Shown here one piece after another: positions 36,246 to 45,233 of a DNA stretch of 64,000 nucleotides. How positions within the stretch are numbered: the stretch's first letter is position 1; each line of letters opens with the position of its first letter. Location of the stretch: the NCBI RefSeq assembly GCF_900129375.1, contig NZ_FQVN01000001.1, positions 186,001 to 250,000 on the forward strand, written 5' to 3'. The position numbers were made by a program, and so were the translations under genes. Below the pieces are notes generated by a model. It saw only the letters and a program-made list of their open reading frames with translations. It did not search any database and had not been told where the DNA came from. Source of the DNA: Streptoalloteichus hindustanus. GTDB lineage: Bacteria; Actinomycetota; Actinomycetes; Mycobacteriales; Pseudonocardiaceae.

Positions 36246-36485
36246 TCAGCCGGCCAGGGCGCGGCGGAGGCGCTCCTCCTCCACCTTCCAGTAGCCGTGC
36301 TCGGCGCCGTCGACCAGGATCACCGGCACGCGGTCGCCGTACTCGGCGCGCAGCTCCGGGTCGGTGTCGACGTCGACCGCCGACCACTCGACGGCGAGCT
36401 CGCCGCAGATGCGCCGCAGGTCGGCCTCGGCCACCTCGCAGGCGTGGCAGCCCTGCCGGGTCATCAACGTCACCTGGTGCGACAC
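36246..36485 (-). CDS. Glutaredoxin-like thiol protein (DUF836 type)
   Basis: 79 residues from GTG 36485, preceded by GGAGGAG. A single thioredoxin-fold domain with the active site TRQGCHACEVAEADL (CxxC near the N-terminus), then VDVDTDPELRAEYGDRVPV, the cis-Pro segment, and ILVDGAEHGYWKVEEERL. In mycobacteria Rv0508 occupies the same place beside hemA. It may use mycothiol as reductant, given mshA elsewhere in the window (inference). A longer frame to 36533 lacks a ribosome site. Confidence 0.85.
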   Translation of the reverse strand: MSHQVTLMTRQGCHACEVAEADLRRICGELAVEWSAVDVDTDPELRAEYGDRVPVILVDGAEHGYWKVEEERLRRALAG

Positions 36486-36638
36486 GCCCGCTCCTCCCAC
36501 GGCTCGACGCTGCGTGCCGACACAGAAAAGCACAGGCGGCGCACGGTGCGGACGCCGGGCCGGCGGGCCACGCGCCCGCGTGCCCCGGGCCTTCCGAACC
36601 CGGGGCCGTGGCGAGGGATGGTCTCCTCCGGGGCGCCG

Positions 36639-37796
36639 TCAGCGTTCGAGCAGGGCGCGGCCGATGACCAGGCGCTGGATCTGGTTGGTGCCCTCGACGA
36701 TCTGCAGGACCTTGGCCTCCCGCATGTAGCGCTCGACCGGGTAGTCCTCGACGTACCCCGCGCCGCCGAGCACCTGAACCATGTCGGTGGTGACCTTCAT
36801 GCAGGTGTCCGTGGCGACCAGCTTGGCCATGGCGGCCTGGGTCGCGTAGGGCCGGCCGGCGTCCTTGCGGCGCGCGGCGGCGAGGTAGAGCTGCCGGGAC
36901 GCCTCGATGCCGGCCGCGGCGTCGGCGAGCAGGAACGACACGCCCTGGAAGTCGCCGATGGGCCGGCCGAACGCCGTCCGCTCGCCCGCGTACTCGACGG
37001 CGACGTCCAGCGCGGCCTGGGCCAGCCCCACCGCGCACGCGGCGATGCCGAGCCGGCCGGCGTCCAGGGCGGCCATCGCGACGCCGAAGCCCTCGCCCTC
37101 GGCGCCCAGCCGCCGCTCGGCGGGAACCCGGGCGCCGTCGAACACCACCTGCGAGGTGATCGAGGCCTTCATGCCCATCTTGCGCTCCGCGGGGGCGGCG
37201 ACCACCCCCGGCGTCTCCGCCGGCACCAGGAACGCGCTGATGCCCTTGGCGCCGTCGTCGCCGGTGCGGGCCAGCAGCGTCGAGAAGTCGGCCACCCCGC
37301 CGTGGGTGATCCACGCCTTCGTGCCGGTGACCAGGTAGTCGCCGTCGGCCTGGCGCTCGGCCCTGGTGCGCAGCGCGGCCGCGTCCGACCCGCAGTGCGG
37401 CTCCGACAGGCAGTACGCGCCGAGCAGCTCGCCGCCCAGCATGTCCGGCAGCCACCGCCGCTTCTGCTCCTCCGAGCCGAAGTTCGCCAGCGCGTGGCAG
37501 GACAGCGTGTGCACGCTGACGCCGAGACCGACCGCCAGCCACGCCCTGGCCAGCTCCTCGACGACCTGCAGGTACACCTCGTAGGGCTGGCCGGAGCCGC
37601 CGTGCTCCTCCGGGTAGGGCAGGCCGAGCAGCCCGGCCCGGCCCAGGGTGCGGAACAGGTCCCTCGGGAACTCGGCGGAGCGCTCGGCCGCCGCCGCGCG
37701 CGGGGCCACCTCCCGGACGGCGAGTTCCCTCGTGAGCTCCAACAGCGCCGCCGCGTCGTCGGTCGGCAGCTGGCGGTCGATGACGGGCGCGCCCAT
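36639..37796 (-). CDS. Acyl-CoA dehydrogenase
   Basis: 385 residues from ATG 37796, with GGAGGA at the right distance; ATG 37820 is an alternative. FAD enzyme of beta-oxidation-type alpha,beta-dehydrogenation. Visible: GLLGLPYPEEHGGSGQPYEV, CLSEPHCGSDAAALRT and KAWITHGGVADFSTLLART in the middle beta domain, RTAFGRPIGDFQGVSFLLAD, and the signature with the likely catalytic Glu, REAKVLQIVEGTNQIQRLVI. Substrate chain type unknown. An acyl-CoA ligase gene lies upstream on the same strand with 130 bp between, which contains an inverted repeat. Confidence 0.9.
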   Translation of the reverse strand: MGAPVIDRQLPTDDAAALLELTRELAVREVAPRAAAAERSAEFPRDLFRTLGRAGLLGLPYPEEHGGSGQPYEVYLQVVEELARAWLAVGLGVSVHTLSCHALANFGSEEQKRRWLPDMLGGELLGAYCLSEPHCGSDAAALRTRAERQADGDYLVTGTKAWITHGGVADFSTLLARTGDDGAKGISAFLVPAETPGVVAAPAERKMGMKASITSQVVFDGARVPAERRLGAEGEGFGVAMAALDAGRLGIAACAVGLAQAALDVAVEYAGERTAFGRPIGDFQGVSFLLADAAAGIEASRQLYLAAARRKDAGRPYATQAAMAKLVATDTCMKVTTDMVQVLGGAGYVEDYPVERYMREAKVLQIVEGTNQIQRLVIGRALLER

Positions 37797-37926
37797 ACCG
37801 GCGTCCTCCAACAGTGGCACGGGACTAGGTGTCCCGATAGTAGGACGCCCAACGGTTGGAACGTCAGACTCCGAGCGCTCGGAACCGTGTCAGCCCGATG
37901 TGGCCCGCGTCACCGCCGCCGCGCCC

Positions 37927-39408
37927 TCAGCGCAGGGCGCGACGGGCCAGCTTGCCGGTCGGCGTGTGGGGCAGCTCGTCGACGAACTCCACCAGCGTGG
38001 GGACCTTGAACTTCGCCAGGCGCGCCGCGCAGTGCTCCCGGACCTGGTCGACGGTCAGCTCCGCGTCGGGCCACGGCACGACCACCGCCTTGACCGTCTC
38101 GCCGGTGACCGGTTCCGGCACGCCGACGGCGGCCGCCTCCGCCACCCCCGCCAGCTCGCACAGCACGTGCTCGACCTCGTGCGGGTAGACGTTGAAGCCG
38201 TTGACGATGATCAGGTCGCCGGCCCGGTCCACGAGGTGCAGGTCGCCGTCGGCGTCCAGGTAGCCGACGTCGTTGGTGCGGAACCAGCCGTCGGCCGCCG
38301 GGCCGTCGGCGGCGTCCGGCCAGTAGCCCAGGAAGAGGTTGTCACCGCGGGCGGCGACCAGGCCGGTGCCGGCGGCGTCCTCCCCCATCTCCGCGCCGTC
38401 CGGCAGCGGCTCGCCGTCGACGTCCACCAGCCGCAGCTCGACCCCGGGCAGCGGGCGGCCCACCGCGCCCGGCTTGGGCCGGCCGGACACCAGGGTCGAG
38501 GTGAGCACCGGGGCGGCCTCGGTCAGGCCGTAGCCCTCGAACACGTCCAGGCCGGTCGCGGCCCGGAAGGCGGTCAGCACGTCCGGCTCCAGGGGCGCGG
38601 CGCCGGAGCCGAAGACGCGGACGGTGGTGAACCCGGCGCGCAGCCGCTCGGCCGGCAGGCGCAGCCACGCCGTGTACATGGGCGGCACACCGACGACGGC
38701 CGTCACGCGGTGCCGCTCGACGACGGCCAGCGCCTCCTCCGGGTCGAACCGCTCCATCAGGACGCCGGTGGCGCCGGTGGCCGCCACCTGGAGCAGCCCG
38801 GGCCCCAGCCCGTAGGCGTGGAACAGCGGCACCGCGAGGAGGACCCGGTCGGCGGCCGTCACCGGGGCCGGGCGCAGCGCGGCGCACTGCCGCACGTTCG
38901 CCAGCAGGGCCCGGTGCGGCAGCATCGCGCCGCGCGGGGCGCCCGAGGTGCCGGAGGTGTAGGCCAGCACCGCCAGGTCCTCGTCCCCACCGACGGCCTC
39001 GAAGGGCTCCGCGGTCGCGTCGGGGTCCGGCGCGGCGTGGACGGGCAACCCGCCCGCGTCGGCTCCGCCCCCGACGACGAACACCGCGCCGCTGTCGGTC
39101 AGCACACGCTCCAGCTCGCGATCCGGCGCTCCTGGCGCGAGGGGAACCACGACGCAACCCGCGCGGAGGGCGCCGAGCACCGCGACGCAGAACGCCGTCC
39201 CGGTCGGCAGCCGCACGGCCACGCGGTCACCCGCGGCCGCCCCCAACTCCCGGACGCGGTGAGCCTCGGCGTCCACTGCGGCGTCGAGCCGCGACCAGCT
39301 CCGGGTCGTCCCCGCTGTGACGTCGACGAGCGCGGGGTGCTCCCCTCCGCGCTCGGCCGCCCCTCGGACGAGCTCGGCGACGTTGCTGACGGTGGGGACG
39401 CGCGTCAT
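37927..39408 (-). CDS. Acyl-CoA (fatty acid) ligase, FadD-like
   Basis: 493 residues from ATG 39408, directly after AGGAGGTCCTCC-like sequence. ANL enzyme: P-loop AYTSGTSGAPRGAMLPH, LFHAYGLGPGLLQ, A5 motif FEGYGLTEAAPV, hinge DVGYLDADGDLHLVDRAGDL, IIVNGFNVYPHEVEHVL and catalytic Lys in HTPTGKLARRAL at the very end. It should make an acyl- or aryl-CoA for the acyl-CoA dehydrogenase encoded next. Substrate not readable from sequence. Confidence 0.88.
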   Translation of the reverse strand: MTRVPTVSNVAELVRGAAERGGEHPALVDVTAGTTRSWSRLDAAVDAEAHRVRELGAAAGDRVAVRLPTGTAFCVAVLGALRAGCVVVPLAPGAPDRELERVLTDSGAVFVVGGGADAGGLPVHAAPDPDATAEPFEAVGGDEDLAVLAYTSGTSGAPRGAMLPHRALLANVRQCAALRPAPVTAADRVLLAVPLFHAYGLGPGLLQVAATGATGVLMERFDPEEALAVVERHRVTAVVGVPPMYTAWLRLPAERLRAGFTTVRVFGSGAAPLEPDVLTAFRAATGLDVFEGYGLTEAAPVLTSTLVSGRPKPGAVGRPLPGVELRLVDVDGEPLPDGAEMGEDAAGTGLVAARGDNLFLGYWPDAADGPAADGWFRTNDVGYLDADGDLHLVDRAGDLIIVNGFNVYPHEVEHVLCELAGVAEAAAVGVPEPVTGETVKAVVVPWPDAELTVDQVREHCAARLAKFKVPTLVEFVDELPHTPTGKLARRALR

Positions 39409-40331
39409 GGAGGACCTCCTCACGGCCGGGCGAACCCGGCTCGGGCCGACGAGTCGGCGAGCCCCGGCCTTCGCAGCACTCTGTAGTCGACTTCCGATGA
39501 TCACGCCATACGCGTCTCGTGTCGAAACGGTCCCGTATGCCGACCGTGACGACCGCGTCCGCGCCACCACCGCGTCCACGAAAACAGATGAAGAATTCTC
39601 ACTTTCATCGGGGTTTCGACCGGATGGAGGCACGGGGAAACCACCCCTGGCTTTCGCCGGGTGATCCGGCTAAGAAGGGCGACGATCACGACCGGAACCC
39701 CGACCGCGCCGGCGATCCCGGCGTCGGACCCGCCCGGGCGCGGGTCCGGCCAGCGCCGGCGCGGACCGGGTCGACGAGTGAGGACAGCGGACAGCGTTGA
39801 CGGTGGGACGACAGGGTTGGGTCACGAACAACGGCCATTCACGTCGCGGGCGGACGCACCGGCAACACGCCGACGATCGCATCTGGCGCGCGGACAACGC
39901 CGATGGCACAGCGAGTGGCCAGGCGCGACCCGAGCGAGTCGCCTTTCCTGTTCGGCCCGTGTCGGCGGCCACGCCGCGAGCTGTCTCCCTTTCGATACCA
40001 ACTCCTCTCCCTACCCCTGAGTAACTACCCGTATGCTGCCCGTGCGGCTCAGGGTGGCGGCGGTCACCCGAGGCAGTCGAGCGAGGGAGTGGCAGATGCC
40101 CCGATCGCTGGGTCGGCCCCGCCGGCCGCGCGCGTCGCGCGCGCCGGGCCCCCGGCACGCCCTGCTACCGCCGAACCCCACCTCCGCTGACCACGGCACA
40201 GCGGCGCGCCGCCCGCCGCTGCCGAACCGCCTGTCAGTGCCCGGCCGAAGAGTCGCCGGACTCCCCCGGCCGACCCGGTCAGCCCGGTCGGCCCGCCCCG
40301 AGCCGAGCCGAAGAGGAGGGGTCAGGCCCCG
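39409..40331. other. Long intergenic region between divergent genes
   Basis: About 920 bp, the largest gap in the window, between the acyl-CoA ligase and the BldN-like sigma gene. It is locally less GC-rich around 39500-39640 and 39980-40035. A TATGCT sequence at 40032 could be a -10 but no -35 matches. An open frame 40096-40335 with a good ribosome site ends in ATGA over the sigma start, but its codon use is poor. A long regulated leader is likely for a developmental sigma gene. Confidence 0.5.
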
Positions 40332-41003
40332 ATGACCCCTTCGGCCCGCCAGGAGTCACCGCAGGCGTTCGACCCCGACCGGAAGCAGGTCGGGCTGGAG
40401 ACGGCCGCGCCCGACGAGGCGCCCGGCGGCGCCCGGGCCGACGGCGCCCCGGCCGAGCAGGCCGAGTCCTGGGACCTGGTCCGCGCGGCGCAGGCCGGCG
40501 ACACCCGCGCCTTCGGCCGGCTCTACGACCGCTACGTGGACGTCGTCTACCGGTACGTCCTGTTCCGGGTGGGTGACCGGGCCCTTGCCGAGGACGTCAC
40601 CAGCGAGACATTCCTGCGCGCGCTGCGGCGCATCGGCTCGGTGAGCTACCAGGGCCGCGACGTCGGCGCCTGGTTCGTGACCATCGCCAGGAACCTCGTG
40701 CTCGACCACGTGAAGTCCAGCCGGTACCGGCTGGAGGTGCCCACCGCGGAGCTGGCGGAGAGCCGGCAGGTGGAGAGCGGTCCGGAGCAGGAGGTGTTGG
40801 ACGAGGCCATCCACACCGAGCTGCTGCGCTGCGTCGGTCAGCTCAACAACGACCAGCGGGAGTGCATCGTGCTGCGGTTCATGCAGGGCCTCTCGGTGGC
40901 GGAGACGGCGAAGGTGATGGGACGCAACGAGGGCGCCATCAAGGCCCTCCAACACCGGGCCGTGCGGCGCCTCGCGCAGCTCCTCCCGGAGGAGCTCCGC
41001 TGA
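40332..41003 (+). CDS. ECF sigma factor, BldN-like
   Basis: 223 residues from ATG 40332, with GAAGAGGAGGGG upstream. A polar extension of about 50 residues precedes sigma region 2 (DLVRAAQAGDTRAFGRLYDR, VYRYVLFRVGDRALAEDVTS, ETFLRALRRI, GAWFVTIARNLVLDHVKSSR), and region 4 follows (LNNDQRECIVLRFMQGLSVA, KVMGRNEGAIKALQHRAVRR). Regions 2 and 4 are very close to Streptomyces BldN (aerial hyphae and sporulation), and the next gene encodes a DUF5667 membrane protein as bldN-rsbN do. BldN is made as a pro-protein; whether this shorter extension is processed is unknown. Confidence 0.85.
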   Translation: MTPSARQESPQAFDPDRKQVGLETAAPDEAPGGARADGAPAEQAESWDLVRAAQAGDTRAFGRLYDRYVDVVYRYVLFRVGDRALAEDVTSETFLRALRRIGSVSYQGRDVGAWFVTIARNLVLDHVKSSRYRLEVPTAELAESRQVESGPEQEVLDEAIHTELLRCVGQLNNDQRECIVLRFMQGLSVAETAKVMGRNEGAIKALQHRAVRRLAQLLPEELR

Positions 41004-41196
41004 GCGGGGCGGGATCGCCCACGACCGGGTCGGGTGGGGTGACACCGCCGCCTGGGCTGATCAGGGGAAGGCGACCGGGCGGTAGCGGCGCGCCGACCAC
41101 CCGGGGGACGCAGCGGTCACCTACCCCCGGTGGCGTAACCCACCTGGTCGGTGGATCGTTTCTCCGAACAGGTCGACGTGGGACAGGTGCGGGACG

Positions 41197-42660
41197 GTGA
41201 CCAGGGGACGCACTCCCTTCGGGGACAGGGGCAGGCGCGGGCGGTTCGCCCGGGCCACCGAGGCGTTGCCGCCGTTGACCACACCGCTGACCGACGTCGT
41301 CGGCAGATCGGACAAGGTGGGACCAGGCTCGGTGGGAACGGGCGCGGCGGGAACGGGCGCGGCAGGGCGGGACACGCCCGACGAGCCGGGCCGCGACGTC
41401 GACCCCGCTCCGTTCACCCGGCTCGACGACCAGCTCACCAGCGAGTTGGCGATCGTGGCGTTGCTGCGTCGCGCGGCGGACGGGGTCGGCCCGGACCCGG
41501 CGGCACGGGAGCGGATGCGCCAGCGCCTCCTGGCCGAGCTCGCCGCCCGCCCACCCGTCGAACCGGCGGGCGCGGTCCGGCGGCCCCGCCGCCGCCCCGG
41601 CCGACGGCCTCCGGGGCGCGGCCGGGACGCCCGTCGTCCCGATACCGGCTCCTCGTCGCCGGAGGGCCCCGCCGCCGGCGAGGCGGGCCCGCGCCACGGC
41701 GCCCACGGCCGGCTCGCGGTGGCGCTCGTCGCCACGTTGTGCCTGGTGCTGTCGTTGTCCGGGATGAGCCTGGTCCTGAGCAGGGACGCGCTGCCGGGAG
41801 ACCCGCTCTACCGGGTCAAGCGCAGTGCCGAGAACGCCTCCCTCGGACTGACCTTCGGCGACGAGTCCCGAGCGGTGAAGCACCTGGAGTTCGCCGCCGC
41901 GCGGATGGACGAGATCGAGGCGCTGGTCGGCCGGAGCCGCCCACCCACCGACGACTACCTCACCGCCTTGGCCGACTTCGAGGAGGACGCGGCGGCCGGC
42001 GCACGGCTGCTCGTGCACCTCGGTGGCCACGGCGACGACCGGCTGCTGGAGACCCTCCGAGGCTGGGCCGAACAGCAGGAACGACGGTTGGCCGGCAGCA
42101 CGGCCGCGCTGCCCAGATCCGCCGCGACGCGGGCGGAGGCCACCACGTCCCTGCTCACGCGGATCAGGGAGCGGGCGGTCGCCCTGGCCCAACGCGCCGA
42201 CTGCGCCACTGTCACCCGCGGCGACGCCGACGACATCGGGCTCCTGCCCTCGGCCGAGCCCTGCGTCCCACCCGCCGGGCGGCGGGACCCCCGCGTCCCG
42301 GCGGGCGAGCGCCCGCTCTCCGGCGGCAACGCGCCGCCAGCTCCCTCGGACCAGCCCGCGAGCCCGCTCCCGGACCCGCCGTCGGGCTCCCCGCGCCCGC
42401 CGGCCGACCCGCCCCCGGCGTCGGTCCTCGCCGAGCCGCCGGCGGCGACCGAGCGCCCCGGCCAGTCGGAGCCGGGACGTCCGGCGCGGCCCGAGCAGCC
42501 GGGCCGGCTGGCGCCCACCCCGAGGCCGGGCGTGCTGGCGCCTCCCTCAGCCGGTGGCCGGGATGTCGGCAACCACTCCTGGACCGCGCTGCCCCTGCCC
42601 CCGCTGCTGGGGGCGGCACCGCCCTTCGTGCCGGACCTGCCCGTGTGGCACGACCGGTGA
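41197..42660 (+). CDS. DUF5667 membrane protein, probable anti-sigma factor (RsbN-like)
   Basis: 487 residues from GTG 41197. The N-terminal cytoplasmic part (to about 165) includes DDQLTSELAIVALLRRAADG, which could bind sigma. A helix (RLAVALVATLCLVLSLSGMS) leads to the extracytoplasmic DUF5667 domain, recognised by DALPGDPLYRVKRSAENASL, HLEFAAARMDEIEAL and a helical repeat of about 110 residues. The last 170 residues are Pro/Ala/Gly-rich and wall-spanning in appearance. In Streptomyces RsbN restrains BldN; the same pairing here, 193 bp downstream of the sigma gene, supports an anti-sigma role by context. Confidence 0.78.
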   Translation: MTRGRTPFGDRGRRGRFARATEALPPLTTPLTDVVGRSDKVGPGSVGTGAAGTGAAGRDTPDEPGRDVDPAPFTRLDDQLTSELAIVALLRRAADGVGPDPAARERMRQRLLAELAARPPVEPAGAVRRPRRRPGRRPPGRGRDARRPDTGSSSPEGPAAGEAGPRHGAHGRLAVALVATLCLVLSLSGMSLVLSRDALPGDPLYRVKRSAENASLGLTFGDESRAVKHLEFAAARMDEIEALVGRSRPPTDDYLTALADFEEDAAAGARLLVHLGGHGDDRLLETLRGWAEQQERRLAGSTAALPRSAATRAEATTSLLTRIRERAVALAQRADCATVTRGDADDIGLLPSAEPCVPPAGRRDPRVPAGERPLSGGNAPPAPSDQPASPLPDPPSGSPRPPADPPPASVLAEPPAATERPGQSEPGRPARPEQPGRLAPTPRPGVLAPPSAGGRDVGNHSWTALPLPPLLGAAPPFVPDLPVWHDR

Positions 42661-42970
42661 GCCTCGCCACGTGACCGGCCCGAACCGAGCTCACCGCCCA
42701 TGGCCGGGTGATACCGGCGAGAGCGCTTCCGACGAGCGCAAGACGTGTCCGGATCGCCTGCCCTCCAGGCCGGCATGGGGCCGGGAACACCGCAGGCAGG
42801 TCGGCGGAACGCGCCTTCACGTCCTGCCGCTGGCCCCAACACCCCGGCGGCACTCCGGCGAGGAGCCCGCCCCCGTCCCGTCCCGCGCCTCCCACCCGGT
42901 CGGTGGGCGGCCACCACCGCGAACGCGCCCGCCCGGCCCGACACCCGGTCGCTAGGCTGGGGAGGTCCCG
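42661..42970. other. Intergenic stretch, nothing distinctive
   Basis: 310 bp between the DUF5667 gene and the HAD phosphatase gene, both on the plus strand. No hairpin or repeat of note was seen; it must hold the HAD promoter. Confidence 0.4.
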
Positions 42971-43921
42971 GTGGGGATCACGTCCAACCACCTGCAGACC
43001 GGACCGGGAGGCGCCGCGGTGCCACGACTGCGGAAGCGCGGGGGGGCCGCTGAGAGCGAGAAGCGGGCCGCCCTCGCCGGGCTGGCCTCGGCCGAGGCCG
43101 CGGTGGCCGGGGCGGCCCCCGAGACGGGGGGCTCGCCCGAGGCGCCGACCGACCTCACGGCCGCGGCGTTCTTCGACGTCGACAACACGATGATGATGGG
43201 CGCGTCGATCTTCCACTTCGCCAGGGGGCTCGCGGCGCGCAAGTACTTCACCACCGCGGACCTCGCCGGCTTCGCCTGGCAGCAGGTGAAGTTCCGGATC
43301 GGCGGCCGGGAGAACCCGGACGACGTGCGGGCCAGCCGGGAGCAGGCGCTGTCGTTCGTGGCCGGCCGGCGGGTCGACGAGCTGGTCACCCTCGGCGAGG
43401 AGATCTACGACGAGCTGATGGCCGACCGGATCTGGTCGGGCACCAGGGCGCTGGCGCAGATGCACCTCGACGCCGGTCAGCGGGTCTGGCTGGTCACCGC
43501 GACCCCGGTGGAGCTGGCGCAGATCATCGCACGCCGGCTCGGCCTGACCGGAGCGCTGGGCACGGTCGCGGAGAGCGACGACGGCGTCTACACCGGGCGG
43601 CTCGTCGGCGACCTGCTGCACGGCAGGGCCAAGGCCCACGCGGTGCGGGCCCTGGCCGCCAAGGAGGGCCTGGACCTGCGGCGCTGCACCGCCTACTCCG
43701 ACTCGGTCAACGACGTCCCCATGCTGTCGGCCGTCGGCACCGCCGTGGCGGTCAACCCGGACGCCGGGCTGCGCGACGTCGCACGGTCCCGGGGATGGGA
43801 GATCCGCGACTTCCGGACCGGCCGCAAGGCCGCCCGCATCGGGGTGCCCTCGGTGCTGGGCGCCGGCGCGCTCGCCGGCGCCGTGGCGGCCGGCCTCGCC
43901 TACCGTCGCCGCAACGTCTGA
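42971..43921 (+). CDS. HAD-IB phosphatase, SerB1-like
   Basis: 316 residues from GTG 42971 (GGGGAGG just upstream; GTG 43019 also possible). After a variable N-terminus the HAD core shows motif [18 protein letters not shown], motif [17 protein letters not shown], the motif III Lys region [12 protein letters not shown] and motif [15 protein letters not shown]-terminal helix ([16 protein letters not shown]) may touch the membrane. Members are often called phosphoserine phosphatase (mycobacterial SerB1, Rv0505c), but substrate is uncertain. Neighbours match the Rv0500-Rv0505c order. Confidence 0.85.
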   Translation: MGITSNHLQTGPGGAAVPRLRKRGGAAESEKRAALAGLASAEAAVAGAAPETGGSPEAPTDLTAAAFFDVDNTMMMGASIFHFARGLAARKYFTTADLAGFAWQQVKFRIGGRENPDDVRASREQALSFVAGRRVDELVTLGEEIYDELMADRIWSGTRALAQMHLDAGQRVWLVTATPVELAQIIARRLGLTGALGTVAESDDGVYTGRLVGDLLHGRAKAHAVRALAAKEGLDLRRCTAYSDSVNDVPMLSAVGTAVAVNPDAGLRDVARSRGWEIRDFRTGRKAARIGVPSVLGAGALAGAVAAGLAYRRRNV

Positions 43922-44276
43922 GGTCGCGAGGCCCGAGAACGACGCCGTCGACGCCGCCGACGCCAAGGCCGCCGGGGGCGCCAAGGCCGGCGGTCGCTCC
44001 GACCGGCGGCGGAGGAACATCCGCAGTCGACGGACGAGGGAGACGGCGAAAGCCCACGTGCGGGCGCTGAGGAAGAAGGTCATGGCCGCGACGGTAGGGA
44101 CAGCGCTCGCGCCCCGCACGACAACGGAACCCGATTGTTCGCGTGTCCAGCGAATCTGACACCTGGGGTAGCCCTCGCGGACACCACCAGTGCGGTTTTC
44201 TGCGCACAGCGTGCTAAATCCCGCGCCGGTCCGGCCGGGGCCCCGGCGAGCGCCGTCCGAGGAGCCCGGGTGCGGC
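43922..44276. other. Gap between convergent genes with weak, unsupported frames
   Basis: 355 bp. Both strands have short coding-like stretches (a basic one on plus from 43923, a hydrophobic one on minus from 44082), but neither has a start, ribosome site and stop that make a sensible gene. The part after 44090 is less GC-rich. Confidence 0.4.
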
Positions 44277-45233
44277 TCAGCCGAGGAAGGCGTTGTCCCG
44301 CTGGGACAGCAGCCGGTAGAGCGTCTGCTGGATGGTCTCCCGCACCTGGTCGGTGAGGTTGAAGACCAGCATCGGGTCGTCCGCGGCGCCCTCGTCGTAG
44401 CCGGTCGTCGGGATGGGCTCGCCGAACTCGATGGTCCACTTCGAGGGCAGCGGGATCGCCCCCAGCGGCCCGAACCACGGGAACAGCGGCGTGACCGGGA
44501 AGTACGGCAGGCCGAGCAGACGGGCCAACGGCCGGATGTCGCCGATCTTCGGGTAGATCTCCTCCGCGCCGACGATCGAACAGGGCACGATCGGCACCCC
44601 GGTGCGCAGCGCCGCGGAGACGAACCCGCCCCGGCCGAAGCGCTGCAGCTTGTACCGGTCGCGGAACGGCTTGCCGATGCCCTTGAACCCCTCGGGCCAC
44701 ACCCCCACGAGCTCGCCAGCGCGCAGCAGCCGCTCGGCGTCCGGGTTGCAGGCCAGCGTGTGCCCGGCCTTGCGGGCCAGCGCCCCGATCACCGGCAGCC
44801 GGAACACCAGGTCGGCGCCCAGCATCCGGAGGTGCCGGCGCGCCGGGTGATCGTCGTGGACCGCGACCGCGGTCATCAGCGCGTCCAGCGGCAGCGTCCC
44901 GGAGTGGTTGGCGACGACCAGCGCGCCGCCCTCGCTCGGCACGTGGTGCAGGCCGATCGTCTCGACCCGGAACCACTTCTCGTACAGCGGGCGCAGCGGC
45001 GGCAGCAGCACCGACTCGGTCAGGTCGGGGTCGAAGCCGAACTCGTCGACCTCGTAGTCGCCGGTGAGCCGGCGCCGCAGGAACGCGAGCGCCTCGGCGA
45101 GCCGCCGCTCCAGCTCCGACCCCGGCGCGGACGGGGCGGGCTCGTCCGGCGGGACCAGGTCGGGCCGCAGCGGGATGACCCTGGCCCCGTCCGTCCGCTC
45201 CGCTGCGCGGTCAGCTCCACCGTGCGACGACAT
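44277..45233 (-). CDS. 1-acylglycerol-3-phosphate acyltransferase-like protein
   Basis: 318 residues. After a polar N-terminus of about 95 residues comes the PlsC-type domain: catalytic block I LVVANHSGTLPLDAL (NHxxxxD-like), block II region HTLACNPDAERLL, block III VGVWPEGFKGIGKPF (PEG) and block IV TGVPIVPCSIVGAEEIYPK. It probably acylates a lysophospholipid at the cytoplasmic membrane face. It overlaps the upstream SDR gene by 23 bp, as Rv0502 follows galE2 in mycobacteria. The acyl acceptor is unproven. Confidence 0.85.
   Translation of the reverse strand: MSSHGGADRAAERTDGARVIPLRPDLVPPDEPAPSAPGSELERRLAEALAFLRRRLTGDYEVDEFGFDPDLTESVLLPPLRPLYEKWFRVETIGLHHVPSEGGALVVANHSGTLPLDALMTAVAVHDDHPARRHLRMLGADLVFRLPVIGALARKAGHTLACNPDAERLLRAGELVGVWPEGFKGIGKPFRDRYKLQRFGRGGFVSAALRTGVPIVPCSIVGAEEIYPKIGDIRPLARLLGLPYFPVTPLFPWFGPLGAIPLPSKWTIEFGEPIPTTGYDEGAADDPMLVFNLTDQVRETIQQTLYRLLSQRDNAFLG

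Noticed and set aside
43923-44160. Basic coding-like stretch after the HAD gene and a hydrophobic one on the opposite strand
   Set aside because: Neither has a usable start with a ribosome site and a sensible stop; both fit skewed base composition.
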